Notes under the pieces: generated by a model
Seen by the model: only the letters and a program-made list of their open reading frames with translations
What the model was told of the DNA's origin: nothing
The model's database searches: none
In this document: one piece after another, positions 1-8,389 of the stretch
How the letters are laid out: the number at the start of each line of letters is the position of its first letter
Position numbering within the stretch: the first letter of the stretch is position 1
NCBI GenBank assembly: GCA_028875225.1
Contig: JAPPFB010000012.1
Location: forward strand, 175,244-228,744
Direction of reading: 5' to 3'
DNA from: Chloroflexota bacterium
GTDB taxonomy: Bacteria > Chloroflexota > Dehalococcoidia > Bin125
Length of the DNA: 53,501 bases
Position numbers and translations under genes: made by a program

Positions 1-270
1 TGGCGCTGCGAGCGATGATCGAGGTCTGGGCCCCGCATCAAGTGCGGGGCATCGGGATGGGGGATGAGTGGTAGATCGCGGGCGAGTGGCTGAGGTGAGG
101 GGGACAGTGGCGCTGTGGGCGATGATCGAGGTCTGGGCCCCGCATCAAGTGCGGGGCATCGGGATGGGGGTTGAGTGGCAGATCGCGGCGGAACGGCGGA
201 GGTGAGGGGGCCGGTGGCGCTGCGAGCGATGATCGAGGTCTGGGCCCCGCATCAAGTGCGGGGCATCGGA
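1..270. repeat. 107-bp tandem repeat, about 2.5 copies
   Basis: Three near-identical copies begin at 1, 108 and 215, exactly 107 bp apart; the last stops matching near 270. Each contains the perfect inverted repeat CCCCGCA-tcaag-TGCGGGG (31-49 in the first copy). The same palindrome with loop tcgag recurs at 48922-48940, so the core belongs to a dispersed family that has been amplified here as a tandem array. Short ORFs in this stretch follow the repeat and are not credible genes. The array starts at the window edge and may extend further. Confidence 0.9.
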
Positions 271-396
271 AAAGGAGGGAGTGCGGGGCAGCGGAGAGGG
301 CTAGGAGGGGGTATTGGAGTGGAACGGACGTGGAGCGATCGGAGAGGCCTGAACAGGCTCTAGACTTGGCGCACGCCAGAAGGGGCGGAGGGTGAC

Positions 397-1527
397 ATGA
401 CTTCGATCAACCAGGGCAAGCTGCAGGAGCTTTTCGACTATGTCGAGGGGATAGTCGAGGCGGAGAAGGTGCCGGCGGCGCAGATTGCGATTGGGCATGA
501 GGGTGAACTGGCGGGGATGCGGACGTTTGGGGTTGCTCACCAGGGGTCGTCGGTTGGGCCGGCCGGGGACGACACGTTGTTCTGCATGTTCTCGTCGACC
601 AAGGCGATCGTCGGGATCGGGGTCTGGAAGCTGCTGGACGAGGGTCTGCTGGACCTGGACGAGCGGGTGGTGGACATCATTCCCGGTTGGTGCGCCGAGG
701 GCAACGGCGAGGCGTCGTACGCCGACGTGACTGTGCGCAACGTGATGCTGCATACGGGCGGATTTCCCCATGCGCCGATGAATCCGCGTCTGTGGGAGGA
801 CCGCGAGTCTCGCTTGCGGCGGATGATGGGCTGGCGTCTGAACTGGACCCCGGACACGCAGTGGGAGTACCACGCGACCTCGGCGCACTGGGTGCTGGCC
901 GAGATCATCGAGCAGAAGACGGGCGAGGAGTTCCGCGACTGGCTGCGGACCAATCTGCTCGATCCGATGGGCCTGGACAATCTCTTTGTCGGTCTGCCCA
1001 ACGAGGAGCACGGGCGGGCGGCGTCGATCGTGTACACCGAGGAACCGCTGCCGGTCGACGGCGGCGAGGTATTCCCGCAAACGATTCTGCATTTCAACCT
1101 CGCGTCGCAGCGCCGGGCCGGATGTCCGGGAGGCGGCGCGTTCGCCAACGCGGCGGATGTGGCGATGTTCTACCAGCAGGTGATTGATCCGGCGGACGAC
1201 GGTCCGTTGAGCAGGAGCGCGGTCGAGCTGGGCACGACGGTGATGACGAATCCCGATCGGCACACCGATCCGCTGAGCGGGATCCACGTGAACCGTGCGC
1301 TCACAGTGGTCCTGGCGGGTGATGACGGCTTGACCGAGGAACGCGGCTTCGGAACGGGCGCGTCGCCGAGCGCGTTCGGACACGCCGGCGCGGGCGGTCA
1401 GATCGCCTGGGGCGACCCTGAGACTGGCCTCTCAGTCGGCTTCCTGACCAACGGCTTCCAGCAGGACGACAACATCCGCGAGCGGACGGCGACAATCGGG
1501 ACAATGGCGGCGGCCTGCGTCGAGTAG
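397..1527 (+). CDS. Serine beta-lactamase-like hydrolase (class C / EstB-type esterase family)
   Basis: Protein of 376 aa in the penicillin-binding-protein-like serine hydrolase family (Pfam Beta-lactamase). The nucleophile motif SxxK is seen as S66-S-T-K69, and a Tyr in WEYHATSAHW (Y158) sits where the YxN/YxS general base is expected. The fold probably covers the whole chain. No signal peptide is evident, which favours a cytoplasmic esterase/amidase over a secreted beta-lactamase. Substrate cannot be read from sequence. It is a lone plus-strand gene after the tandem repeat array and converges on the gene at 1747-2700. The ATG is the first in frame after the repeats. Confidence 0.85.
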   Translation: MTSINQGKLQELFDYVEGIVEAEKVPAAQIAIGHEGELAGMRTFGVAHQGSSVGPAGDDTLFCMFSSTKAIVGIGVWKLLDEGLLDLDERVVDIIPGWCAEGNGEASYADVTVRNVMLHTGGFPHAPMNPRLWEDRESRLRRMMGWRLNWTPDTQWEYHATSAHWVLAEIIEQKTGEEFRDWLRTNLLDPMGLDNLFVGLPNEEHGRAASIVYTEEPLPVDGGEVFPQTILHFNLASQRRAGCPGGGAFANAADVAMFYQQVIDPADDGPLSRSAVELGTTVMTNPDRHTDPLSGIHVNRALTVVLAGDDGLTEERGFGTGASPSAFGHAGAGGQIAWGDPETGLSVGFLTNGFQQDDNIRERTATIGTMAAACVE

Positions 1528-1588
1528 TCGACGACATCGGGATTGCATAGTCGCCAGAAAGAAGCTTGCGGATACATCAGTTGGAGTC

Positions 1589-1653
1589 GGCCCCGCGCAG
1601 GCGGGGCCAGAGGGTCGCCCAACCGGTTGTGCTGCCCCCGCCTGCGCGGGGGC
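1589..1653. repeat. Inverted pair of GC-rich palindromes
   Basis: Two palindromes, GGCCCCGC-gcag-GCGGGGCC (1589-1608) and GCCCCCGC-ctgc-GCGGGGGC (1634-1653), lie in opposite orientation between two convergent genes (stops at 1527 and 1747). They resemble the paired REP-type elements elsewhere in the window and could also stop transcription from both sides. No T-tract follows either stem. Confidence 0.75.
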
Positions 1654-1746
1654 GACTTCGTTGCTGGGCTACGCACAGATCCCGAGTCGGAAGCGAGGAA
1701 TAGCGTCCTGCGCCGGATTGTCACGTCGTGGCGGTGTGATCGAGGG

Positions 1747-2700
1747 TTACTCGGATTCGGTGCCGGGCAGGAGCGGGCCATCGGAGATGGCGGGGAAGGC
1801 TCGGGTGATGGCGAGGGCGGCGTCGGTGTCGAAGAAGGTCAACCGCTGGATTGTGGTCCATTCGTCGGAGGCCCATCGTTCGCGCAGTTGATCGCCTTCG
1901 GGAAGTCGGTCGCAGACGACGCCGATCAGGTGATCGAGTAGCCGGTCGAGCCAGCGGAACATGCCGAGCATCGAGGCGTCGATGGCCTCGGCGGCGGCGA
2001 TGGTTTGCCTGGCGGAGGCCTTGAGCGCCTCCAGCTTCTGTTCCGCCTCTGCGCGTTCGAAGTTGGGATGGTTGGTGATGATGTAGATGTTGGGATCGTT
2101 GGCCAGGGGCAGGGCGGAGAAGTCGGAGTGCTCTCCGACCTTGGAGGCGGCCAGCGTCTCGGCCCATTCGGGCAGGATGCCGCCGGGGGCGACGATCTCG
2201 GCCAACTCAGGGTCGAGATCGGCGAGCGGAGCGGCCGACAGTCGGCGCAGGCTGCCTCGAGCATTGAACAGAGGCCGGCCGTCGGCTGCGTAGCAACACG
2301 GAATCACCGTTGCGACGTGGTCGAGTAGCTCGGCAATGTAGCGGGCGACGAGATCGACGCGTAGGGGCGTGCGTTCGACCAGGTCTCGCGTGAGTTCCTC
2401 CTCGATCGCGCCGACCGTGCGATTCTTGAGGTCTTCAAGCGGAACCTGCATCTCCTGGAGCGCAGCGATCAGCTTGGGGCCGAGCTGTCGCAGTCGCACC
2501 GCCGCGTCGGTAAGCGCATCGTCCGCCTCGATGTAGGCGAGCAGCTCGGACGGCCAGAGGCCGATGCCGAAGCGGATGTCCGGGTCGGGCATGCGGGAGA
2601 CATCGCGGTCGCGTCCGGCCGCGACGAACGTTCCGCGAGCGGGCATGAAGATGCCATGCCGCTGCGGAGCAGTGGAGGCGTCGGTCTCAGTAGCCGGCAT
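1747..2700 (-). CDS. Conserved-looking protein of unknown function
   Basis: Protein of 317 aa that I do not recognise. It appears soluble, mostly helical and acidic, with no signal peptide or membrane segment; the C-terminal third contains a long helical stretch rich in Ala, Glu and Lys. The ATG at 2700 lies within the last codons of the upstream dehydrogenase (stop at 2687), a 14-bp overlap that suggests translational coupling and a shared role. Later in-frame Met codons (MPARGTF, MPDPDIRF) are possible alternative starts. The coupling hints at an accessory to hydroxyacid metabolism, but no function can be assigned. Confidence 0.7.
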   Translation of the reverse strand: MPATETDASTAPQRHGIFMPARGTFVAAGRDRDVSRMPDPDIRFGIGLWPSELLAYIEADDALTDAAVRLRQLGPKLIAALQEMQVPLEDLKNRTVGAIEEELTRDLVERTPLRVDLVARYIAELLDHVATVIPCCYAADGRPLFNARGSLRRLSAAPLADLDPELAEIVAPGGILPEWAETLAASKVGEHSDFSALPLANDPNIYIITNHPNFERAEAEQKLEALKASARQTIAAAEAIDASMLGMFRWLDRLLDHLIGVVCDRLPEGDQLRERWASDEWTTIQRLTFFDTDAALAITRAFPAISDGPLLPGTESE

Positions 2701-3709
2701 GTCGATCCACGATGTCGCGGAGCGGCTCGTTGTTGATGAAGCGGCGCAGGTTATCGGCGAAGCGGTAGGCGGCCTTGCCGAAGTAGTTCGGTTGCAGCCC
2801 GCTGTTGTGCGGCGTGATGAAGAGGCTGGGGACGCTCCAGAGTGGATGTCCGTCGGGCAACGGCTCGGGAGCGGTGACGTCGGTGTAGGAGGCGCGCAAG
2901 CGACCGCTGTTCAGGGCTTCGACCTGCGCATCCCAGTCGACCACCTCGCCGCGGGCGATGTTGATCAGAGCCGCGCCCGGTTTCATCGCGGCCAGTTCGC
3001 GCTCTCCGATCAGGTGATGCGTGTCCTCCGTCAGCGGCACGGCGAGGACGACGTAGTCGGACTCGCTGAGCACGTCGTTGAGACGCTCGGGCGGCCAGAC
3101 GTAGGCGACGGAATCTGGGGCGTCGGCCGGCGGCGTGCCGTCGCCGGAGGCTCGGCGGCGAATTCCGACGACGCGCGCGCCGAAGGCGTCGCAGAAGCGG
3201 GCGATCTCGGAGCCGATCGCTCCGTAGCCGATGATCCCGACAGTGGCCCCTTCGAGGGTCTCGGGGTCGGAGCGAGCCCAGGTGCCCTGCCGATGGGCCT
3301 CGATCAAGCGGATCATGCGCTTGGCGTCCATCAGCATGAAGGCGAGCACCCACTCGCCGATCACACGGGCCGCCAGACCGGGCATCTTGGTGATGACGAC
3401 GTCTTCGCCGATGGGGCGATCGAGGATCTGATTCGCTCCAGCCGAGGCCAGGCAGATCCACTCAAGCGCCGAGGCCTCGGCGGCCACGTCGCCACTGAAG
3501 AAGGTGAACCAGATTCGGTCGCGCTGCTGGATTTCGGTGGTTTCCTCGATGGCCGCTCGGACGTCGACCTGGGGATGGTCGGGCTCGCGGATGTAGCGGA
3601 CCAGGTTCGTGGAGACGTTATGGACTTCGATGCGCGGGTCGACGGCGCGGATGACATCGAGCGCCGGTTCGGGGACCGGCAGGAAGTTGGCGATGTGAAT
3701 CTTGTCCAT
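2687..3709 (-). CDS. D-2-hydroxyacid dehydrogenase (NAD-dependent)
   Basis: Protein of 340 aa in the D-isomer-specific 2-hydroxyacid dehydrogenase family (phosphoglycerate/glyoxylate reductase-like). The Rossmann motif GYGAIG is at 161-166. The catalytic Arg is R253 in NIARGE, the Glu is about E282 in TAPEPLP, and the His is H301 in ITPHNSG. It interconverts a 2-oxoacid and a D-2-hydroxyacid in the cytoplasm; the substrate is not identifiable. The downstream unknown gene overlaps it by 14 bp. It diverges from tsaE with only 37 bp between starts, so promoters must be compact. Confidence 0.88.
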   Translation of the reverse strand: MDKIHIANFLPVPEPALDVIRAVDPRIEVHNVSTNLVRYIREPDHPQVDVRAAIEETTEIQQRDRIWFTFFSGDVAAEASALEWICLASAGANQILDRPIGEDVVITKMPGLAARVIGEWVLAFMLMDAKRMIRLIEAHRQGTWARSDPETLEGATVGIIGYGAIGSEIARFCDAFGARVVGIRRRASGDGTPPADAPDSVAYVWPPERLNDVLSESDYVVLAVPLTEDTHHLIGERELAAMKPGAALINIARGEVVDWDAQVEALNSGRLRASYTDVTAPEPLPDGHPLWSVPSLFITPHNSGLQPNYFGKAAYRFADNLRRFINNEPLRDIVDRHAGY

Positions 3710-3746
3710 GGCTCCAGAATACGTCGTCTACCGGTAAGCTGGCCCC

Positions 3747-4268
3747 ATGCCGGATACACCACAGGCACTGCGACTGACCTGCGATGACGCGGAAGCGACC
3801 CGCGCGGTCGGCGCGGCTGTGGGACGCCATGCTTCGGCCGGGACGGTCGTGCTGTTGCAGGGCGACCTCGGAGCGGGCAAGACGGTGTTCGCGCAGGGGG
3901 TCGGACGTGGCCTGGAGGCGCCGACGACGGTGAACTCGCCCACGTTCGTCCTGATGAACGAACATCTTGGTGGTCGGTTGCCGATGCGGCACGCCGATCT
4001 GTACCGGCTCGACGATCTCGATCTGATCGCCGAACTGGGCCTCGACCAGGCGGCGCTGGGCGGCGTTCTGCTCGTGGAATGGCCTGAGCGCGGCCATGGG
4101 GCGCTGCCCGAGGACCATCTTCACGTGCAGATTGTGCCGCTTGAAGAAGACGTTTCGGAAGATGCGCTCGATGCGTCGCCGAGAGGGCTCACGCTGACCG
4201 CATCGGGCGAGCAGGCGGAGTCGGTTTTGCAGCGCCTGAGCGAACAGTTCGCCGCGGTTCCGACCTGA
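3747..4268 (+). CDS. tsaE: tRNA threonylcarbamoyladenosine biosynthesis ATPase TsaE
   Basis: Protein of 173 aa. Walker A GDLGAGKT is at 39-46, followed by the family signatures NSPTFVL and HADLYRL. TsaE is the ATPase that works with TsaB and TsaD to form t6A37 on ANN-decoding tRNAs. The last base of its stop codon is the first base of the tsaB ATG, so the two are translationally coupled. The C-terminus runs about 20 residues beyond the usual ~150 aa. tsaD is not in the window. Confidence 0.95.
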   Translation: MPDTPQALRLTCDDAEATRAVGAAVGRHASAGTVVLLQGDLGAGKTVFAQGVGRGLEAPTTVNSPTFVLMNEHLGGRLPMRHADLYRLDDLDLIAELGLDQAALGGVLLVEWPERGHGALPEDHLHVQIVPLEEDVSEDALDASPRGLTLTASGEQAESVLQRLSEQFAAVPT

Positions 4269-4975
4269 TGGAACTGTCGATTGACACCGTTGGAGAACAG
4301 TCGGGCGTCGCCGTGAGCGAGCGCGGCCGGGTGTTGACCGAGATCAGCTGGCATTCGGGCCGTCGGCATACGCCGTCGCTGACGCCGATGATCGATTTCG
4401 CCTGCCGGCAGACCGGGAACACGGAGAACGTCAAACAGGAGCTGGAAGCCGTGTTCGTCGATGTCGGGCCCGGCGCGTACGGCGGGATTCGCTCGGGGAT
4501 GGCGGCGGCAGAAGGGCTGGCGGTGGCGCTCGATCTGCAATGCGTCGGCGTCGGGCGGCTGGAGATTGAGGCGTATCAGCACGCTTCGAGCGGTCTGGCG
4601 GCGGCGATCCATCGGGCGTCGAGGAACACGTGGGCGTGGCAGATCTTCTGGGGGCCGCTGGATCGCTGGCGCGAGCTGGAGCCGGCGAAGACCGGCGGCG
4701 ATTTCGAGCTGCAACGAGCGCTGGTCGACGCCAGGCGATTCGCCGGCCGACCAGGAGTGATCTGTGGCGAGCCGGAGCGTCTGGACGAGGAGACCGCGTC
4801 GGCGCTCGGCGACGAGGGCTGGCTCCTCTCGCCGCCGTCGTTGAACGCGCGGCGGTCCGGCGTGCTGGCGGAACTCGGCTGGCGCCGGCTGCAGAGCGGT
4901 CAGGGCCTGCCGCCGGCGGCGCTTGAACCGCTGTATCTGCGCGAACCGGCGATCGGTCCGCAGCCTCAGCAATAG
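4268..4975 (+). CDS. tsaB: tRNA threonylcarbamoyladenosine biosynthesis protein TsaB
   Basis: Protein of 235 aa with the ASKHA-fold N-terminus MELSIDT and the TsaB signature GPGAYGGIR at 67-75, matching the family pattern GPGSFTGLR. TsaB is the non-catalytic scaffold partner of TsaD in t6A synthesis. It overlaps tsaE by one base and precedes ndk by 39 bp, so the three probably form one transcript. The C-terminal half is less conserved, as is usual in TsaB. Confidence 0.92.
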   Translation: MELSIDTVGEQSGVAVSERGRVLTEISWHSGRRHTPSLTPMIDFACRQTGNTENVKQELEAVFVDVGPGAYGGIRSGMAAAEGLAVALDLQCVGVGRLEIEAYQHASSGLAAAIHRASRNTWAWQIFWGPLDRWRELEPAKTGGDFELQRALVDARRFAGRPGVICGEPERLDEETASALGDEGWLLSPPSLNARRSGVLAELGWRRLQSGQGLPPAALEPLYLREPAIGPQPQQ

Positions 4976-5014
4976 CAATCCAATCAACGGAACAGTCATT
5001 CTCTGGAGCAGCAA

Positions 5015-5470
5015 ATGTCCACCGAACGCACACTCGTCCTGGTCAAGCCTGACGGCGTCCAGCGCGGGCTGATTGGTCAGGTCTTGTCGCGACTCGAACG
5101 CCGCGGGCTGAAGCTGATCGGGCTCAAGTTGATGCAGATGGATGAGGCGCTCGCCAACCAGCACTACGCCGAGCACGTTGAGAAGCCGTTCTTTCCCGGT
5201 CTGCGCGACTTCATCACATCGGGACCGTTGGTCGCGGCGGCCTTTGAGGGGGCCAATGCTGTGCAGCTGGTGCGCAACACGATGGGAGCGACGAACCCGC
5301 TCGACGCGACGCCGGGCAGCATTCGCGCCGACTTCGGGGTCGACCTGGGCCGCAATGTGATTCATGGTTCCGACTCGCCTGAGTCGGGCGAGCGAGAACT
5401 GGCGCTGTTCTTCGAATCGTCGGAGCTGGTTAGCTGGGATCGCGATGTCGAGGGATGGATTTACGAGTAG
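5015..5470 (+). CDS. ndk: Nucleoside diphosphate kinase
   Basis: Protein of 151 aa, full length for the family. The phosphohistidine is H117 in NVIHGSDS, and the N-terminal TLVLVKPDGVQRG and NPLDATPGSIR motifs are intact. It transfers the gamma phosphate from ATP to NDPs. The start is supported by GGAG eight bases upstream of the ATG. It sits third in the tsaE-tsaB-ndk series and converges on rsfS. Confidence 0.97.
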   Translation: MSTERTLVLVKPDGVQRGLIGQVLSRLERRGLKLIGLKLMQMDEALANQHYAEHVEKPFFPGLRDFITSGPLVAAAFEGANAVQLVRNTMGATNPLDATPGSIRADFGVDLGRNVIHGSDSPESGERELALFFESSELVSWDRDVEGWIYE

Positions 5471-5497
5471 TTTGGAGAGGGAGCCGGACCCGCGGCG

Positions 5498-5893
5498 CTA
5501 CTCGACGCGCAGGAGCGTGTCGGCCTGCGACCAGAGTCCGTCGAGGTCGTAGTAGTCGCGGGTAACGCGGTCGAAGATATGCACCACCACCGAGCCGTAG
5601 TCGCAGAGCAGCCAGCCGCCCTCAGGGCCGCCTTCGCGGCGCGGGAAGTCGGCGTCGGGGACATGCCGCAGCGCGTCTTCGAGCGCACCGAACTGCCGCC
5701 TCGACATGGCCGAGGCGATGACGAAGTAGTCGGCGAGGTCGGTGTGCGGCTCGACGTCGAGCAGGACGATCGCCTCAGCCTGGCGGTCGTCGAGCTGCTC
5801 AACGATCGCGCGGGCAAGCCGCTCGGAATCTTGCTTGGTGGTACGTCTGGGTCTCCGCGCGGTGGGGTTGAGTTCCGTCGCAGGAGTAGTCAC
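5498..5893 (-). CDS. rsfS: Ribosomal silencing factor RsfS
   Basis: Protein of 131 aa from a GTG start. It has the RsfS/Iojap core: IVLLDVEPHTDLADYFVIAS, then DYGSVVVHIFD and YYDLDGLW near the C-terminus. RsfS binds L14 of the 50S subunit and blocks subunit joining during starvation. A longer frame extends to 6022 but would run into the divergent mnmA start at 5925; the GTG at 5893 leaves a 31-bp divergent gap and gives the usual protein length, so I prefer it. Confidence 0.9.
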   Translation of the reverse strand: MTTPATELNPTARRPRRTTKQDSERLARAIVEQLDDRQAEAIVLLDVEPHTDLADYFVIASAMSRRQFGALEDALRHVPDADFPRREGGPEGGWLLCDYGSVVVHIFDRVTRDYYDLDGLWSQADTLLRVE

Positions 5894-5924
5894 GTGGTCA
5901 ATGGTAGCGCCACCAGGAGCGAGC

Positions 5925-6977
5925 ATGCCTGAGCGGGTTGTCGTCGGCATGAGCGGTGGAGTCGATTCGTCGGTCGCCGCGGCGCTACTGGTCGAACAGG
6001 GCTTCGATGTGATTGGGATCACGATGCGTCTGTGGACCGAAGCGCGACCCGAGGACTACACCGGCCGCAGCCAGTGCTGCGCGATCGAGGACATCGGCGA
6101 CGCGCGACGCGTCGCCCAGCGCCTGGGGATTCCCCACTACACGCTCAATCTGGAGCGGCCGTTCCGGAAGTTCGTTGTCGACCAGTTCATCGACGAGTAC
6201 GCGAATGGCCGGACGCCGAATCCCTGCCTCAATTGCAACACCTTCATCAAGTTCGACGCCTTCCTGGAACGAGCGAAGGCGCTCGGCGCCGACTGGATCG
6301 CGACCGGTCACTACGCGAGGACTGCGTCTGACGCTGACGGGAGTGTTCAGCTACTGCGGGGAGTCGATCGGGAGAAGGATCAGTCCTACTTCCTCTACAC
6401 GTTGTCACCGCAGGCGCTGGCGATGACCAGGTTTCCGGTTGGCGGGCTGCAAAAGGCGGAGGTTCGAGCCGTCGCCGAGCGCCACAACCTCGCCGTTGCC
6501 GACAAGCCAGAAAGCGCCGACATCTGCTTCGTCCCCGGCGGCGACTACCGCGCCGTGGTTGGGACAAAGGTCGCCGACCGGCCGGGCCTGATGCTCGACA
6601 CGGAGGGCCGCGAGGTTGGACGGCACCAGGGCGTTCAGCATTTCACCATCGGTCAGCGCAAGGGTCTGCAGATTGGCGGCGGAGGCGAGCGCCGGTTTGT
6701 GACGGGCATCGACGCCGCGACGAACGTCGTCACCATTGGCAGCGCCGACGACTTGTTGGTTGAACGGATCGAGCTGTCGGATGTGCGCTGGTTGGCCGAG
6801 CCGGTTGACCGGTTCGAGGTGCAGCTGCGCTATCGATCAACGCCGCTGGCATCCACACTGAGCGGCAATGTCCTGGTGCTTGACGAACCGGCCAGAGGCG
6901 TCGCGCCGGGACAGGCGGCCGTCTTCTACGACGGCGATCGAGTGGTGGGAGGCGGCACGGTGGAGTCGACGGGGTAG
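5925..6977 (+). CDS. mnmA: tRNA-specific 2-thiouridylase MnmA
   Basis: Protein of 350 aa. The PP-loop SGGVDSS is at 10-16, catalytic Cys101 is in NPCLNCN, and the partner Cys201 is in DICFVPG; the central RKGL and C-terminal PGQ motifs are intact. It adds sulfur to U34 of Lys/Glu/Gln tRNAs using ATP and a persulfide relay. The reading frame stays open upstream to 5742, but the ATG at 5925 has AGGAG five bases before it and begins the conserved core. Confidence 0.96.
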   Translation: MPERVVVGMSGGVDSSVAAALLVEQGFDVIGITMRLWTEARPEDYTGRSQCCAIEDIGDARRVAQRLGIPHYTLNLERPFRKFVVDQFIDEYANGRTPNPCLNCNTFIKFDAFLERAKALGADWIATGHYARTASDADGSVQLLRGVDREKDQSYFLYTLSPQALAMTRFPVGGLQKAEVRAVAERHNLAVADKPESADICFVPGGDYRAVVGTKVADRPGLMLDTEGREVGRHQGVQHFTIGQRKGLQIGGGGERRFVTGIDAATNVVTIGSADDLLVERIELSDVRWLAEPVDRFEVQLRYRSTPLASTLSGNVLVLDEPARGVAPGQAAVFYDGDRVVGGGTVESTG

Positions 6978-6991
6978 GTTACGCTCACCTC

Positions 6992-7321
6992 ATGCCGCTG
7001 AGCACGATCACCGACATCCGCGACATCGTCATCATCGTCGCCGGTTTGCTCAGCGTGATTGCCCTGTTCGTCATGATCCTGGCCACGATCGTCGTCGGGT
7101 TCCTCTCCTTCCGCCTGCTCCGGGCGGCCCGCAAGACGTTCCAGGAAGGCGTCCCGCCGCTGCTCGAGAGCGCGCAGGAGACGGTCAAGTCAGTCAAGGG
7201 GACCGCCGAATACCTTGGCGATTCCGCCGCCGAGCCGGTGATCCGCGCCTACGCCACCGCCTCGAGGATCCAGAGGATGTTCGACGTCCTCAGCGGCAAC
7301 TTCCGTCAGAAAGGCAGCTGA
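6992..7321 (+). CDS. Small membrane-anchored protein (DUF948-like)
   Basis: Protein of 109 aa. A single long hydrophobic segment (about residues 12-43) is followed by a polar helical tail with a possible amphipathic stretch (ESAQETVKSVKGTAEYL). This layout resembles DUF948/YtxH-type envelope or stress proteins, but the match is only architectural. It starts 15 bp after mnmA and ends one base before the next gene, so the two small membrane genes are very likely co-transcribed. Confidence 0.7.
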   Translation: MPLSTITDIRDIVIIVAGLLSVIALFVMILATIVVGFLSFRLLRAARKTFQEGVPPLLESAQETVKSVKGTAEYLGDSAAEPVIRAYATASRIQRMFDVLSGNFRQKGS

Positions 7322-7322
7322 G

Positions 7323-7532
7323 ATGGGCTTCTGGAGAGGCCTGCGCTGGGGCCTGTTTCTCGGAGTGATTGCCGCGCTTGTCGGACGGGTGATGAGCGGC
7401 GACGACAACAAAGAAAACTGGGAGCAGGCCAAGGTCGCGGGAGACATCGCCGCCGCCCAGGCCGAAGCCGAGCAGCGCGAAAAGTTCGAGCGGTCTCGTC
7501 GGGGCGAGGGGGCCGCCAAGCCACGCGACTAA
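7323..7532 (+). CDS. Small YtxH-like membrane protein
   Basis: Protein of 69 aa. An N-terminal hydrophobic helix (GLRWGLFLGVIAALVGRVM) is followed by a charged Ala/Glu/Lys/Arg-rich tail likely to form a coiled coil. This is the layout of YtxH-type gas-vesicle/stress proteins, though with no diagnostic motif. It is coupled to the preceding membrane gene (one base apart) and its stop overlaps the tail of the opposite-strand tcmP by 4 bp. Confidence 0.65.
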   Translation: MGFWRGLRWGLFLGVIAALVGRVMSGDDNKENWEQAKVAGDIAAAQAEAEQREKFERSRRGEGAAKPRD

Positions 7533-8389
7533 TCGAAGCGCATCCGACTCTGAATCCCGCTAGCCGCGTCGAACACACCTCTGGCGATTCGTGCTGCGAG
7601 ATCCGCCGCAGCGGGATTGGAAGCACCGAAGACCATAGTGAACAAGGAGCCGTCACTGGCACTCCCAAGAGTCCGTTCTGGGTCGACCACTTCTGAAAAC
7701 ACTCCTTTCATCCGGTCGACATATGCCTCAATGATCTCTCTGTCTCCACCTTCCCGGACTACAGTGTCTCCGCCGGTCGAGTAGAGACCCTTCCAGGAGT
7801 CGCCGCCAAAGAAACGGCTCAATGCCATTTGATGTTCAGGCCTAGGCCAATCGTCGCGCTTCAGATTTCGCCTTAGGGACATGAGCGGAAACAACATGAG
7901 CAAGTCTGCTCTCTTGATGGCCGCAACAGCTTCGACAGTCTCCCACTCGACTTGCATCGCGTAAGGATCGACGAATATGAACGCTCGGTCCATTCTTCCT
8001 TGAGGCCCTTTGAGCCACGAGCAAAATCTTCGAAGCTCGACGTTGGCGTCTCCACGCAGAACAGTTGATCGGTGGCTGTCTCTACGTTCTTCAATCAATG
8101 CAAGAAGTCGGTCACAATTCTGCTGGTCAGACTCGATGAACAGCAGGCGATCAAACGGCCGATTGTCTACTTCTAGCGCTTGCAGCGCGGAACCTGGAAC
8201 AATCTCAGCGCTCCCAGGAAGATTTACTTCTCCTCTACCGGCGAAAGCATCAACGTAGTGGAGGGTAAAGAGATTGTCCCTGTTCGGCTGATAGAGCAAC
8301 GCACTCGTGTAGGCGTCGGCATAACGATTGTGCGCGTCCAGCTTCTCGACGGTAGCTCCGCTTCCATAGGACTTGCCTTCATACTCCAT
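7529..8389 (-). CDS. tcmP: Three-Cys-motif partner protein TcmP
   Basis: Protein of about 286 aa of the three-Cys-motif partner family, which is known for occurring beside Gp37/Gp68 (DUF5131) genes. Motifs YVDAFAGRGE, LLFIESDQQN and FVDPYAMQVEW resemble motifs I, II and IV of Rossmann-fold methyltransferases; that functional reading is inference. The ATG at 8389 is preceded by AGGGAG at good spacing and overlaps the partner stop by 11 bp, so the pair is translationally coupled. A longer frame to 8428 lacks such support. Base composition is visibly less GC-rich than the neighbours, consistent with transfer. Confidence 0.85.
   Translation of the reverse strand: MEYEGKSYGSGATVEKLDAHNRYADAYTSALLYQPNRDNLFTLHYVDAFAGRGEVNLPGSAEIVPGSALQALEVDNRPFDRLLFIESDQQNCDRLLALIEERRDSHRSTVLRGDANVELRRFCSWLKGPQGRMDRAFIFVDPYAMQVEWETVEAVAAIKRADLLMLFPLMSLRRNLKRDDWPRPEHQMALSRFFGGDSWKGLYSTGGDTVVREGGDREIIEAYVDRMKGVFSEVVDPERTLGSASDGSLFTMVFGASNPAAADLAARIARGVFDAASGIQSRMRFD

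Noticed and set aside
1-270. CRISPR array or phage attachment site
   Set aside because: The 107-bp repeats are nearly uniform along their length, with no spacer pattern, integrase or tRNA end next to them.
301-1383. 360-codon minus-strand ORF
   Set aside because: Antisense to the serine hydrolase, rich in Arg, His and Pro, typical of a shadow frame.
397-1527. Antibiotic-resistance beta-lactamase
   Set aside because: The SxxK motif is shared by esterases and peptidases of the family, and there is no export signal, so a resistance role is unsupported.
2564-3787. 407-codon plus-strand ORF
   Set aside because: Antisense to the D-2-hydroxyacid dehydrogenase; no family signature.
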